A stretch of 64,000 nt of DNA from Emergencia sp. 1XD21-10 (lineage in GTDB: Bacteria > Bacillota > Clostridia > Peptostreptococcales > Anaerovoracaceae). The translations under genes were made by a program, and so were the position numbers. The DNA lies in the NCBI RefSeq assembly GCF_009936045.1, contig NZ_QWEQ01000008.1:1-64000 (forward strand), written 5' to 3'. Of the stretch, positions 17,285-26,804 are shown piece by piece (the first letter of the stretch is position 1; the number at the start of each line of letters is the position of its first letter). The notes under the pieces were generated by a model that was given only the letters and a program-made list of their open reading frames with translations, ran no database searches and had not been told where the DNA came from.

Positions 17285-18466
17285 ATGAGAGAAGTAGTAA
17301 TTGCTAGTGCAGCTAGAACTCCAATCGGAAGTTTTGGCGGCAGTCTGAAAGGCGTTCCTACCAGACAGCTGGGTGCAATCGCAATCAAAGCTGCAGTAGA
17401 AAGAGCTGGAATCAAACCTGAACAGGTTGATGAAGTAATTATGGGCTGTGTATTACAGGGAGGCTTAGGTCAGAACGTGTCCCGTCAGATGGCTTTAGAT
17501 GCAGGTCTTCCTAATGAAGTTCCTACAATGACAATCAATAAAGTTTGCGGTTCCGGTCTGCGTGCAGTAGAACTTGCTGCTCAGATTATCAAAGCAGGCG
17601 ATGCTGATATCGTAATTGCTGGTGGTGCAGAAAATATGTCTGCTACAGCTTATGCTATGCCGGCTGCTAGATGGGGCGCAAGAATGAACAATACACAGAT
17701 GGTTGACATGATGGTTAACGATGGTCTGTGGGATGCTTTCAACGGATATCACATGGGTATCACTGCTGAAAACGTTGCAGAGCAGTGGGGCATCACCAGA
17801 GAAGAACTGGATGAGTTTGCTGTGATTTCTCAGCAGAGAGCAGAAGCTGCTATCAAAGAAGGCAAATTCAAGGACGAAATCGTTCCTGTTGAAATTCCGC
17901 AGAGAAAAGGCGATCCAATCGTATTCGATACTGACGAATATCCTAAGTTCGGCGCTTCCATCGAAAAGATGGCAAAGCTGAAACCGGCTTTCAAGAAGGA
18001 CGGTATCGTAACTGCTGCTAACGCTTCTGGTATCAACGATGCTGGTGCTGCTCTTGTTGTTATGTCCAAGGAAAAAGCTGACGAATTAGGAATTAAGCCT
18101 CTGTGCACAATCAAATCCTATGCTTCCGGCGGTGTAGATCCATCTATCATGGGTGTTGGTCCTGTTCCTGCGTCCAAGAAAGCTCTGGAAAAGGCTGGTC
18201 TGAAGATTGAAGATATCGACCTGGTAGAAGCAAATGAAGCTTTTGCTACTCAGTCCTTAGCAGTTAGAAAAGATTTAGGATTAGATCCTGAAAAGACCAA
18301 CGTAAACGGCGGCGCAATCGCTTTAGGTCACCCAATCGGAGCTTCCGGCGCTAGAATCCTGATTTCCCTGATTTACGAAATGCAGAAGAGAGAAGACGCT
18401 AAATATGGTCTTGCTACTCTGTGTATCGGCGGCGGTATGGGAACTACTGTTATTGTTGAAAAATAA
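17285..18466 (+). CDS. thlA: Acetyl-CoA C-acetyltransferase (thiolase)
   Basis: 393 residues from ATG 17285, with AAGGAGG 9 bases upstream; the frame upstream of this lacks a site. It condenses two acetyl-CoA to acetoacetyl-CoA, the entry to butyryl-CoA, or runs in reverse. Catalytic residues are visible: Cys in [10 protein letters not shown], His in [10 protein letters not shown] and Cys in TLCIGGGMG. Codon use is strongly biased (GCT, GAA, GTT), suggesting high expression. It is monocistronic with its own terminator. Together with ptb-buk it gives the first and last steps of butyrate formation; crt, hbd and bcd are not in the window. Confidence 0.95.
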   Translation: MREVVIASAARTPIGSFGGSLKGVPTRQLGAIAIKAAVERAGIKPEQVDEVIMGCVLQGGLGQNVSRQMALDAGLPNEVPTMTINKVCGSGLRAVELAAQIIKAGDADIVIAGGAENMSATAYAMPAARWGARMNNTQMVDMMVNDGLWDAFNGYHMGITAENVAEQWGITREELDEFAVISQQRAEAAIKEGKFKDEIVPVEIPQRKGDPIVFDTDEYPKFGASIEKMAKLKPAFKKDGIVTAANASGINDAGAALVVMSKEKADELGIKPLCTIKSYASGGVDPSIMGVGPVPASKKALEKAGLKIEDIDLVEANEAFATQSLAVRKDLGLDPEKTNVNGGAIALGHPIGASGARILISLIYEMQKREDAKYGLATLCIGGGMGTTVIVEK

Positions 18467-18486
18467 TCGAAACATAGTTACTAAGA

Positions 18487-18515
18487 AAGGGCAGTCTGTA
18501 TGGCTGCTCTTTTTG
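18487..18515 (+). terminator. Intrinsic terminator of thlA
   Basis: AAGGGCAG (18487-18494) pairs with CTGCTCTT (18504-18511) with one G-T pair, ending in TTTTT. Confidence 0.7.
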
Positions 18516-18535
18516 CATATTCCAAATTCTTGCAT

Positions 18536-18702
18536 GACAACCGCATTTTATAGCCCTGATGTCATTATCTCGGTGGGCTACGGTGTCAAGTCAAAGCGCG
18601 GTGCGGAATTTCGAAAGTGGGCAAATCGCGTACTGAAAGACTACATAATGAAAGGATTGCGGTCAGTCATAATCGTATCAATCAGCTTGGAGAGGTGATT
18701 AC
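18536..18702 (+). pseudogene. Fragment of a RhuM/Fic-associated virulence-type gene
   Basis: One frame reads YSPDVIISVGYGVKSKRG then FRKWANRVLKDYIMKG, a very characteristic stretch of RhuM family proteins. After the KG the frame slips by one base and continues AVSHNRINQLGEVI, which is what follows in intact family members. Both ends are missing and there is no start codon or ribosome site. It is a frameshifted relic of a mobile or phage-borne gene lying between thlA and the peptide operon. The rest of the 18467-18958 gap shows only the thlA terminator and the next promoter. Confidence 0.7.
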
Positions 18703-18884
18703 CCCCCTCCCGTCCTTTTGCGATAATAATTTTTAAATTCTTTTTGTGTCTGCGTTCTCTCTGGTCAGTGCGATTTTGCGTCAGCAATTTACGGCATAGA
18801 GGACTTTTTTTAAAACTATAACCTTACCCCAAAACAAGAAAATACCGGCTTCATCGCGGGCAGAAAAATTCGTCGAATTTTTAA

Positions 18885-18913
18885 TTGACAAGTGTAAACC
18901 GGAGTGGTACAAT
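18885..18913 (+). promoter_or_regulatory. Sigma-A promoter of the class V aminotransferase-opp operon
   Basis: Consensus TTGACA (18885-18890), 17 bases, TACAAT (18908-18913). The palindromic operator at 18926 overlaps the start of the transcript. Confidence 0.85.
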
Positions 18914-18922
18914 TTTAATATG

Positions 18923-18942
18923 TTATTAATATATTAAAGATA
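18923..18942. promoter_or_regulatory. Operator TTAATATATTAA, site 1
   Basis: Perfect 12-bp palindrome at 18926-18937. The 20 bases at 18923-18942 are identical to the minus-strand site ahead of the M20 peptidase gene. One of four copies in the window, all in promoters of peptide-catabolic genes. Proposed binding site of the GntR protein at 30437. Confidence 0.75.
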
Positions 18943-18958
18943 CATTGGAGGAAAATCT

Positions 18959-20134
18959 ATGGCATGGCACAATGAATTACGAAGTCAATTTCCGGTAACG
19001 GGGCTATGTACATATCTGGATTCTGCCTATGACTGCGGCGGTTCTCTCATTGGAAAAGCGGCAGCCAATCGATATTTTGAAGATTGGGCACAGGCGGCGG
19101 CGACGGCAAAGCGAGGCGGTCCAGGCAGAGAGCCTTTTTTCAAAATCGCAGATGAGACCAGGGAATACATCGCGGAACTACTGGGTGGTGTTTCCCCGAA
19201 GAATGTAACGATTACCAAGAATACAAATGAAGGCTTCAATATTATTATGCAGGGATTTGCGTTTCAGCCTGGCGATAATATTGTCATCTTTGACAGAGAG
19301 CACTCTGCCATTGTTGCACCTTGTGTGAATGCGGCTAAATCTCGCGGGGTGAATTGCAAGTTTGCAGAGATGGATTCGGAATTTAATCCTTCCATCGAGA
19401 CCCTTTGGGAGCAAGTAGATGACCGCACTGTAATGGTATTTGTCAGCCATGTGCAGTCACTGACAGGGTGCAAGATAGATCTGAAGGAGCTCGGAGGCAG
19501 ATGCAGAGAAAAAGGTATATTCCTGATTGTAGATGCGATACAGAGCGTTGGACTTTCCAGCTTTCGGGCGCAGGAATGGGGCGTAAGTGCTGTTTCTGGC
19601 GGTGGCTACAAGGGTCTTGGCGCATTTATCAGCATCGGATATCTTTACTGCTGTGATGCGCTTTTGGAGAAAGTAAAGCCGACCTTTGTGGCAAACAATT
19701 ACGAAAAGCTTATCCTGAAATACAGCAATAATATTCCGGAACTCTGCTGTCTAGATCCTTTGGATGCGAGCAAATTCGATAACCGTTCCAGCGATTATCT
19801 TGGAACCTACGTATTTCACGATTCCTTAAAGGCAATCTTGGAGGTTGGAACCGCAAACATCGAGAGGCATATTACAGCGCTTCTCAGCAAGCTTTACGAA
19901 GGTTTGCAGCAGCTGGGATACAACCTGATTACGCCGGAGGCGGCGGAAAAACGCTGCGCATCCCTTTGTATGAAGACCACTCACGCAAAGGAAATTTACC
20001 AATACTTCCTGGATCACAACGTAATTTCTTCGTGTAGCGGCGGTCAGTACATCAGAATGTCCTTGGGCGCTTATAATAACGAAGATGACATAGACCGCGC
20101 CCTGAAGGCGGCAGCAAACTGTCCGTGGCGGTAG
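18959..20134 (+). CDS. Class V aminotransferase-fold PLP enzyme
   Basis: 391 residues. It follows the cysteine desulfurase / isopenicillin N epimerase plan: ITKNTNEGFNIIMQGF (cofactor phosphate), FDREHSAIVAP, VSHVQSLTGCKIDL, VDAIQSVG (Asp-x-x-Gln at the pyridine) and the Schiff-base Lys in GGGYKGLGA. No Fe-S scaffold partner genes and no active-site Cys loop are apparent, so sulfur transfer is unlikely. It heads the operon that continues into a peptide importer, so racemisation, epimerisation or lyase action on an amino acid or peptide is the best guess. The exact substrate cannot be read from sequence. Confidence 0.8.
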   Translation: MAWHNELRSQFPVTGLCTYLDSAYDCGGSLIGKAAANRYFEDWAQAAATAKRGGPGREPFFKIADETREYIAELLGGVSPKNVTITKNTNEGFNIIMQGFAFQPGDNIVIFDREHSAIVAPCVNAAKSRGVNCKFAEMDSEFNPSIETLWEQVDDRTVMVFVSHVQSLTGCKIDLKELGGRCREKGIFLIVDAIQSVGLSSFRAQEWGVSAVSGGGYKGLGAFISIGYLYCCDALLEKVKPTFVANNYEKLILKYSNNIPELCCLDPLDASKFDNRSSDYLGTYVFHDSLKAILEVGTANIERHITALLSKLYEGLQQLGYNLITPEAAEKRCASLCMKTTHAKEIYQYFLDHNVISSCSGGQYIRMSLGAYNNEDDIDRALKAAANCPWR

Positions 20135-20210
20135 ACAGAGACTTCAAATACCGAAAGGTGATTGAAATAAATGAATTTTGCGAAGCAAAAGAAAGGAGAA
20201 GGGAAAACAG

Positions 20211-21143
20211 ATGTATAAATACGTAATAAAAAGATTACTTCTTACAATCCCTATTTTGCTGGGTGTTATCGTCCTGGTGTTTGTTATGATGAATATCGTG
20301 CCGGGTGATCCAGGTAGAAATATCCTGGGTATGCAGGCAGAACAGGCAGCGGTAGATCAGCTGAATCACGAGCTGGGATATGATCAGCCGCTTCTGACAA
20401 GACTGGGCAAGTACTTGAGCGATATCGTTTTCCACTTTGATTTTGGAAAATCATGGATGACTAATCAGGATGTTTTAGCGGATATCATGCGATATTTTGC
20501 TTACACCTTTAGGGTTGTACTTTTTGGAACGGCGGTGTATATGCTGTTGGGCGTACCGCTGGGCGTTCTTTCGGCGGTCAAGCAGTACAGTCTGACAGAC
20601 AACACGATGCGTATCATAGCCATGCTTTTTAATTCCATGCCGTCCTTCTGGCTTGGACTTGTCGCACTTTTAATTTTTTCTTTGAAACTTGGATGGCTGC
20701 CGTCAAACGGTGTTGATACGTGGAAGCATTATATCCTGCCGATTGCCGTATATGGCATCAGTAGCGCGGGCGGACTTCTCAGAACAACACGAACCATCAT
20801 GCTGGAATCTATCAGACAGGACTACATTAGAACTGCCCGCGCGAAGGGCGCTTCCGAAAAACGCATCATCTGGCGTCATGCACTGCCAAATGTTTCGCTT
20901 CCGCTGATTAACTTAATAGGTCTGACCTTTGGTGCGATGCTTGGAGGAACTGTTCTGATTGAGACGACATTCTCCATACCAGGGCTTGGTGTTTTAGCGC
21001 TTGACGCAATTCGAGCGAAAGATGTGCCTCTGGTTTTGGCGACGACAATCTTCCTGGCAGCGATTTGGTGTCTGGCTGTATTGGCGGTAGACATTATGAG
21101 CGCCTACGCAGATCCGAGAGTCAGAGCAAAGTATACAAGTTAA
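20211..21143 (+). CDS. Oligo/dipeptide ABC transporter permease, OppB/DppB type
   Basis: 310 residues from ATG 20211 (AAAGGAGAAGGG upstream). Typical start MYKYVIKRLLLTIPILLGV with a first membrane helix, the MNIVPGDPGR motif, and five further segments. The cytoplasmic coupling loop RTARAKGASEKRIIWRHALPN (about 213-233, EAA-type) contacts the ATPases. It pairs with the next gene as heterodimeric pore. Import of short peptides or nickel-like substrates occurs in this family; the many cytosolic peptidases around it favour peptides. Confidence 0.9.
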   Translation: MYKYVIKRLLLTIPILLGVIVLVFVMMNIVPGDPGRNILGMQAEQAAVDQLNHELGYDQPLLTRLGKYLSDIVFHFDFGKSWMTNQDVLADIMRYFAYTFRVVLFGTAVYMLLGVPLGVLSAVKQYSLTDNTMRIIAMLFNSMPSFWLGLVALLIFSLKLGWLPSNGVDTWKHYILPIAVYGISSAGGLLRTTRTIMLESIRQDYIRTARAKGASEKRIIWRHALPNVSLPLINLIGLTFGAMLGGTVLIETTFSIPGLGVLALDAIRAKDVPLVLATTIFLAAIWCLAVLAVDIMSAYADPRVRAKYTS

Positions 21144-21157
21144 ACAGGAGTAGAACT

Positions 21158-22042
21158 ATGTCAGAGAAAATAGTAAAAGAGAATGCGCCGAGAAAACGGC
21201 CCAGCCAAATCGCTGAAATTTGGCGTCGATTCAAGAAGAGCAAGACCGGCATGTTTGGTCTGTGCGTTCTGACGATATTTATCGTTATCGCGATTTGCGC
21301 AGGACTTTTAGCGGATGAAACCTTAATTACGCAGATTAACCATCAGGAAGCCCTGGAAGGGATAAGCGGAAAGCACATCTTCGGTACAGATAATCTGGGA
21401 AGAGACTTGTTTGCACGTATGATTTACGGCAGCAGAGTCAGCTTGTCCATGGGAATCCTCGTTGTGGTGATTTCCTTTACCATCGGTTCCTTTATCGGCG
21501 CAGCGACGGGATATTTTGGGGGCACTCTTGACAATATCGTAATGCGTGTCTTCGACGTTTTGAACTGTCTACCGCCGATGCTTCTGATTATGGTAATCGT
21601 AGTCAGCTTCGGTACAGGACTTGTCAATCTGCTGCTTGCCATGAGCCTGGGAACCATTCCAATGATTGCCCGAACGGTGCGGGCGCAGGTAATCAGTCTT
21701 ACCGACATGGAGTACATACAGGCAGCAAGAGCTTTCGGCAGTAAAAATTTTAGGCTTATCGTGCGCCACGTCCTGCCTAATGCCATGGGACTGATTATTG
21801 TTGAAGCAGCTGGAACTGTTGCAACTACCATTCTTGCCGTAGCCGGCTATGGATATCTGGGTTTCGGTGTACAGCCGCCAGATCCAGAATGGGGCGCAAT
21901 TTTATCCAATGCGCAGAACTATATGTTGGATGCGCCGAACCTGATGCTGATTCCGGGTTTTGCAATTGTCTTTTCCGCCATGTCTATTACGCTGATTGGA
22001 GACGGTCTGCGTGATGCGTTGGATCCAAGACTCAAGGATTAA
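21158..22042 (+). CDS. Oligo/dipeptide ABC transporter permease, OppC/DppC type
   Basis: 294 residues from ATG 21158. A cytoplasmic N-terminus rich in charge is followed by the first helix ([20 protein letters not shown]), the [24 protein letters not shown] block specific for OppC/DppC, and the EAA loop [21 protein letters not shown]. Second half of the membrane pore. The gap to oppB is 14 bases, consistent with one transcript. Confidence 0.9.
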   Translation: MSEKIVKENAPRKRPSQIAEIWRRFKKSKTGMFGLCVLTIFIVIAICAGLLADETLITQINHQEALEGISGKHIFGTDNLGRDLFARMIYGSRVSLSMGILVVVISFTIGSFIGAATGYFGGTLDNIVMRVFDVLNCLPPMLLIMVIVVSFGTGLVNLLLAMSLGTIPMIARTVRAQVISLTDMEYIQAARAFGSKNFRLIVRHVLPNAMGLIIVEAAGTVATTILAVAGYGYLGFGVQPPDPEWGAILSNAQNYMLDAPNLMLIPGFAIVFSAMSITLIGDGLRDALDPRLKD

Positions 22043-22085
22043 TTGCAAAGCATTGCGTCATTATAGGAAAGGATCACATTGCCAT

Positions 22086-23072
22086 ATGAATAATAGAAAA
22101 CTGTTAGAAGTAAAAAATCTCGGCGTTGAGTACCGGACAGATTTGGACACCGTGTATGCCGTGAACAATATCGATTTTGAACTGGATTATCAGCAGACGC
22201 TGGGTCTGGTAGGCGAAACTGGCGCAGGAAAAACCACTACGGCGCTGAGCATTCTGCGGCTGCTGCCGGATAGAGTGGGTCATATCTCCAGCGGAGAAGT
22301 CATTTTAGAGGGTGAAAATCTGCTGGAAAAGACGGATTTAGAGATGCAGCTGATTCGCGGGGAGAAAATCAGCATGATTTTCCAGGATCCGATGACCAGC
22401 TTAAACCCGATTATGCCGATTGGAGATCAGATTTTAGAAGCGCTGAGTCTGCACAATAATCAGAACAGAACCCAAAAGGAAATGGAAAAGCGGGTGGAGG
22501 AAGTGCTGGAGTTGGTAGGAATTCCGGCATCCAGAAAGAATGAATATCCGCACCAGTTCTCCGGCGGAATGAAACAGCGCGTTGTCATTGCTATCGCTTT
22601 GGCATGTGAACCTGAGCTTCTGATTGCCGATGAGCCAACTACGGCTCTTGACGTAACCATTCAGGCGCAGGTTCTCAGCCTGATGAAAGAGCTGAAAGAA
22701 AAGCTGCAGACCTCCATGATTATGATTACGCACGATTTGGGCATTGTGGCACAGACCTGCGATAAAGTCGCTGTCATGTATGCCGGCGAGATTGTAGAAG
22801 CCGGAACGGTCATGGACATTTTTGCAAAGGAGAATCACCACCCGTATACCGATGGACTCTTTGGCAGTATTCCGAAGATTGCAGTCAGGGAGCGCCGGTT
22901 AAAGTCCATCAAAGGGATGATGCCGGATCCGACTGATTTGCCGAAGGGCTGCAAATTTTCACCACGCTGTGAAAAGTGTATGAACATTTGCAGACGGCAG
23001 GAGCCGCCTGTATTTGAGGATGGTACGCATAAGATTAAGTGTTTCCTTTACGGAGGTGAAGACAATGAGTGA
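22086..23072 (+). CDS. Oligopeptide ABC transporter ATPase, OppD type
   Basis: 328 residues from ATG 22086. Walker [11 protein letters not shown]-loop [10 protein letters not shown], signature FSGGMKQRV, Walker [13 protein letters not shown] and switch ITHDLG. The C-terminal extension [14 protein letters not shown] holds the four-Cys pattern known in OppD/DppD ATPases, which in some members binds an Fe-S cluster. Ends by overlapping the next gene by eight bases. Confidence 0.92.
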   Translation: MNNRKLLEVKNLGVEYRTDLDTVYAVNNIDFELDYQQTLGLVGETGAGKTTTALSILRLLPDRVGHISSGEVILEGENLLEKTDLEMQLIRGEKISMIFQDPMTSLNPIMPIGDQILEALSLHNNQNRTQKEMEKRVEEVLELVGIPASRKNEYPHQFSGGMKQRVVIAIALACEPELLIADEPTTALDVTIQAQVLSLMKELKEKLQTSMIMITHDLGIVAQTCDKVAVMYAGEIVEAGTVMDIFAKENHHPYTDGLFGSIPKIAVRERRLKSIKGMMPDPTDLPKGCKFSPRCEKCMNICRRQEPPVFEDGTHKIKCFLYGGEDNE

Positions 23073-24024
23073 TAAGACGCCTTTAATCGAAGCAATTGAT
23101 ATTAAGAAATATTTCCCGGTCAAAAAGCATATGCTTCACGCCGTAGACGGATTAAGCTTTCAAATTGAGAAGGGAAAGACTCTGGGCGTGGTAGGCGAAT
23201 CCGGATGCGGTAAGAGCACCCTGGGAAAGACCATGATTCGCCTGATTGAGCCGACCGGCGGTAAGATGCTGTTCAAGGGAGAAGACGTGTTTTCCATGAA
23301 GGCAAAGGAAATGCGGGAGATTCGTAAAAAGATTAATATCATCTTCCAGGATCCTTACGCATCTCTCGACCCACGTATGTCCGTGGCGGAAAGCATCATG
23401 GAGCCGTTGCTGCTGACCAAGCTTTATCCCAATAAGCGTGAGGCAGAAAAGAGAGTTAAGGAGCTGATGGATATCGTAGGTCTCAGCGATCGGGTCAGAC
23501 AGTCTTATCCCCATGAGTTGGATGGCGGCAGACGACAGCGTGTGGGCATCGCAAGAACGCTTTCGGTAAACCCGGAATTTGTCGTATGTGACGAACCAGT
23601 TAGCGCGCTGGATGTAAGTATTCAGGCGCAGATTCTGAATCTGCTGATGGATTTGCAGGATGAATTAGGACTGACATATATGTTCATCACCCACGACTTA
23701 TCGGTTGTGCGCCACATTTCCGATGATATTATCGTGATGTATCGCGGTGTGTGTGTAGAACAGGCTAGCAGCGATGAGCTTTTCGCGAATCCATTGCACC
23801 CGTATACCAAGGCGCTGCTTGCTGCGATTCCAGATCCGAGTGTAGCCGGCATTGGCAAAGAGCCTATGATTCTGAAAGGAGAGGTATCCTCTCCGATTGA
23901 TCCGGGAATCGGCTGCAGATTTGCGGGACGCTGCGAATACTGCAGTGAGGCGTGCTTGGCACAGGACATTGTGATGACGGAAGTGACGCCGGGACACAAG
24001 GTTGCCTGCTGCATGCATTACTAA
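23065..24024 (+). CDS. Oligopeptide ABC transporter ATPase, OppF type
   Basis: 319 residues from ATG 23065, inside the end of oppD, with CGGAGG upstream. Walker [11 protein letters not shown]-loop [13 protein letters not shown], Walker [11 protein letters not shown], switch FITHDL. The signature reads LDGGRRQRV where most members have LSGGQRQRV, an uncommon Asp for the invariant Ser; the partner's intact FSGGM would complete the other composite site. C-terminal [14 protein letters not shown] again gives the four-Cys pattern. Confidence 0.92.
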   Translation: MSDKTPLIEAIDIKKYFPVKKHMLHAVDGLSFQIEKGKTLGVVGESGCGKSTLGKTMIRLIEPTGGKMLFKGEDVFSMKAKEMREIRKKINIIFQDPYASLDPRMSVAESIMEPLLLTKLYPNKREAEKRVKELMDIVGLSDRVRQSYPHELDGGRRQRVGIARTLSVNPEFVVCDEPVSALDVSIQAQILNLLMDLQDELGLTYMFITHDLSVVRHISDDIIVMYRGVCVEQASSDELFANPLHPYTKALLAAIPDPSVAGIGKEPMILKGEVSSPIDPGIGCRFAGRCEYCSEACLAQDIVMTEVTPGHKVACCMHY

Positions 24025-24091
24025 AGTGATATACGGCACAAAGCTGATATTAAATATGAACGATCATCAAGAAAACTAGGAGGTTAGTAAG

Positions 24092-25591
24092 ATGAAAAAA
24101 CGAATTTTAATTTCATTCCTCTGTTGTTTGCTGGCAGTTACCATGCTGACAGGCTGCGGCGGGGACGACTCGCAGGGAAGCGGAAAGAATCCGGAGGAAA
24201 TCACTATTTCTTACGAATACAAATCCCCGCTGAATCCATTTGACTATTCTACGGATTTGACAAGAAATATTGTGGATAATTTGATTAGAGTCGATTGTGA
24301 CAACGGAGACAGCATTACAGGAATACTGGCAGAATCCTACGAGGTATCAGACGATCAGCTTGAGTGGACCTTCCATCTTCGCGACGCGAAATTCTCCGAC
24401 GGCAAGCAGGTAACGGCAGACGACGTAGTTGGATCCTTAGAATATGCGCTGAGCACACCGACCGGCGCAGTAAACTATGTGGGTTATTCTGCGGAAGCCA
24501 AGGACGAAAAGACTGTTGTCATTAAACTGGCAACCATGAGTCCGAATGCGGCATATTACATTTCTACAATTCCGGTCATCAATATGGAAAAATTCAAGGA
24601 ACTGGGCGATGAAAAGTATTTCGCTGAAATGATTGGAAGCGGCGCTTATATGCTGGAAAGCTATGACGAAGCAACAGGTCTTGCCATTTTAGTCGAAAAT
24701 CCTGAGTACTGGGGCGAAGCGCCGTCTATTAAGAAGGTAACCATGCGTTACATTCCGGATTCAAATACTGCTCTGATTGCGCTGCGTAACGGCGAGGTCG
24801 ACTTTACGGATATTCCGTCTTCTACTTGCAAACAGGCAAGCGGAGATGACAATCTAAAGGTAGAATTCGGCAGACAGACGCTGGGCAACTATATCATCTT
24901 CAACACAGAAGCTGACCAGGTGAAAGATGAGAAGCTGAGACAGGCAATCCTGTATGCCATCGACTGTGACGGTCTGGCTAAAATGTCCGCTGTTGAGGGG
25001 GACTATGCAGTAGAAAATTGCTTCTATCTAGATACATGGGGCATTGATAAGGAAGGTATTCCTACCTATGGCTATGATCCGGAAAAAGCAAAGGCACTGA
25101 TTAAAGAAGCTGGTCTGTCAACACCGGTAGATCTTGGAGAAATCAAGATTACAGGTGATCAGGCATCTATGTGGGAAGCAATCCAGCAGAGCCTTGCTGA
25201 GGTTGGCATCAATATCAAAGTAAGCTCTGTAGAAACCACAGTTTGGCTTGAGAGCATTTGGAAAGGCGACTTCAAAATGGGCGCAATGACAAATTCCGAA
25301 ATGATATCCTTTGGAGACGTTTGTGAAAATTTCCACAGTGAAGGAATTGAACTGGGCTACAACCTGTGCAGATACAATGACGCGACGCTGGATAAGTACA
25401 TCGATGCAGCCAGATTCTCCACAGATTCTGAAACGCAGATGAAGAACTTCAAAGAAGTAGCGAAAATTATCAACGAAAAGGCACTTTGGGCAGATCTTTT
25501 CCACTATGGACGTATTTACGCTATGAATAAGAACCTGAACGCAAAAGTTGAAGACCCTAATATCTACTTCAATGAAATGAGCTGGAATTAA
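24092..25591 (+). CDS. Peptide-binding lipoprotein, SBP family 5 (OppA/DppA-like)
   Basis: 499 residues. A lipoprotein signal ends in LTGC with Cys22 as the lipidated residue, so the protein is anchored outside the membrane. The rest is a family 5 solute-binding protein: WTFHLRDAKFSDGKQVTADDV, NPEYWGEAPSIKKVTMRYIPD and the C-terminal LFHYGRIYAMN. It captures peptides for the importer encoded just upstream. A hairpin follows at 25618. Ligand preference cannot be inferred from sequence, though the regulon includes Xaa-Pro and D-amino-acid enzymes. Confidence 0.92.
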   Translation: MKKRILISFLCCLLAVTMLTGCGGDDSQGSGKNPEEITISYEYKSPLNPFDYSTDLTRNIVDNLIRVDCDNGDSITGILAESYEVSDDQLEWTFHLRDAKFSDGKQVTADDVVGSLEYALSTPTGAVNYVGYSAEAKDEKTVVIKLATMSPNAAYYISTIPVINMEKFKELGDEKYFAEMIGSGAYMLESYDEATGLAILVENPEYWGEAPSIKKVTMRYIPDSNTALIALRNGEVDFTDIPSSTCKQASGDDNLKVEFGRQTLGNYIIFNTEADQVKDEKLRQAILYAIDCDGLAKMSAVEGDYAVENCFYLDTWGIDKEGIPTYGYDPEKAKALIKEAGLSTPVDLGEIKITGDQASMWEAIQQSLAEVGINIKVSSVETTVWLESIWKGDFKMGAMTNSEMISFGDVCENFHSEGIELGYNLCRYNDATLDKYIDAARFSTDSETQMKNFKEVAKIINEKALWADLFHYGRIYAMNKNLNAKVEDPNIYFNEMSWN

Positions 25592-25617
25592 GTTCAGATT
25601 TAGATTATAATTGCAGG

Positions 25618-25652
25618 AAGAATGACTCATTGTAAAATGGGTCATTCTTATC
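25618..25652 (+). terminator. Hairpin between oppA-like gene and NIF3-like gene
   Basis: AAGAATGACTCATT (25618-25631), 4-base loop, AATGGGTCATTCTT (25636-25649) with one G-T pair, then only a short AT-rich tail. Probably partial termination or RNA stabilisation inside the operon. Confidence 0.5.
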
Positions 25653-25685
25653 ATCGCACAGAAAAATGAGAGGAGATAAAAGAAG

Positions 25686-26519
25686 ATGAATACAAAGGAT
25701 ATAATGAATATTGCCCTGAAGCTGGCAGGGATTACGGAAATTCCGGAGGACAGCGATATCAATGTACCGTGTGAAGATGTAAAACGGGTGCTGGCGGGCG
25801 TAGATATCGATTCCGCGGAAATTCTCGCGGCAAGCATGAAAGGCTACGACTGCATTCTGCGCCATCATCCGCGGGGCTATCGGATGGCGAACGTAGGAGA
25901 AATGGAAGTGCGCGACCATATGAAAATGATGGTGGACAACGGTGTGCCTGCCAATATCGCGCAGAAACTCGCGGCGCCGAGAAAACAGAGAATGAATCGC
26001 TCCATGCATATGCTTAATTTGGTTGGACAGGTACAGTTTGCGGAATTTCTGGGCATGGGCTATCTGAGCATTCATACACCGGCCGATTTGATCTTTGAAA
26101 ACGCCCTGAAAGAGCGCATGAAAAAGCTGGAAGCGGAAAAAGATGCGGCAAAGGAAGCGGTAACCTGCGGTGATATCATCGAAAATCTCCTCGAAATTCC
26201 GGAGCTTTCCAAAACTCCAATCAAGCCGGAAATCTGGATTGGGAATGAAGACAGCTTCGCCGGTAAAATTATGGTAACCATGGCAGGCGGCGGCGCGCCG
26301 ACGGTAGAGGAATTCCTTGCCTGTGTGAACGCCGGTGTGGGAACTATCCTGACCATGCATATTGAGCGTGAGGAAATTGCGGAGCTGGAAAAGGACGGCC
26401 GTTGCAATGTTATCGTAACCGGCCATATTCCAAGCGACGCTTACGGCATCAACCGCATTACGGAAGAACTGGAGAAACAGGGCGTTGAAGTTGCCAGAAT
26501 CGGCGGACTGGTGTACTAG
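25686..26519 (+). CDS. NIF3-like metal-binding protein
   Basis: 277 residues with AGGAG before ATG 25686. The block YDCILRHHPRG near residue 54-64 resembles the HHP metal site of NIF3/YbgI proteins, and the C-terminal TMHIEREEI plus VTGHIPSDAYGINRITEEL provides the second His/Glu pair. NIF3-like proteins are di-metal hydrolase-like proteins with GTP cyclohydrolase I or peptide-related proposals and no settled activity. It sits at the end of the opp operon under the same regulator, suggesting a role in peptide or amino-acid processing. Family call moderate. Confidence 0.55.
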   Translation: MNTKDIMNIALKLAGITEIPEDSDINVPCEDVKRVLAGVDIDSAEILAASMKGYDCILRHHPRGYRMANVGEMEVRDHMKMMVDNGVPANIAQKLAAPRKQRMNRSMHMLNLVGQVQFAEFLGMGYLSIHTPADLIFENALKERMKKLEAEKDAAKEAVTCGDIIENLLEIPELSKTPIKPEIWIGNEDSFAGKIMVTMAGGGAPTVEEFLACVNAGVGTILTMHIEREEIAELEKDGRCNVIVTGHIPSDAYGINRITEELEKQGVEVARIGGLVY

Positions 26520-26539
26520 AGCGTTCCCACAAGGCGGAG

Positions 26540-26683
26540 ATGAAAAAGAACTTGGAATTGCAGGAGAAACAGTTGTATGAAAAACAGAGCGCAATTGCAA
26601 TCGCATTAAAAGCGGCAGGCACTGACCCTGAGCAGATTTCAGAGTTAACAGGACTAAGCGTAGAGGAGATTACTGAATTATAA
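26540..26683 (+). pseudogene. C-terminal relic of an Rpn-type/PD-(D/E)XK transposase-like gene
   Basis: A 47-codon frame, open further upstream but without a start site, reads LKAAGTDPEQISELTGLSVEEITEL at its end. This short helical tail is typical of the C-terminus of Rpn (recombination-promoting nuclease) proteins. The catalytic part is absent and no ribosome site fits the ATG, so it is scored as a leftover. It lies between the NIF3-like gene and a terminator. Confidence 0.5.
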
Positions 26684-26713
26684 TCGAGATAGAGGGTTTC
26701 ATAAAAAGAGATA

Positions 26714-26761
26714 ACAGACAGAGGACGCAGGGTTTCACCGGAATGCTTCTGTCTGTTTTTG
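26714..26761 (+). terminator. Terminator of the opp operon
   Basis: ACAGACAGA (26714-26722) pairs with TCTGTCTGT (26748-26756), then TTTTT. The loop of 25 bases is long. Confidence 0.6.
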
Positions 26762-26804
26762 AATTTCTTTCGCCTATTTTTGCATAGGTTTGGTCACTCT
26801 CTTA

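Noticed and set aside
25605-26606. 333-codon minus-strand open frame
   Set aside because: Antisense to the NIF3-like gene and adjoining hairpin; no start site.
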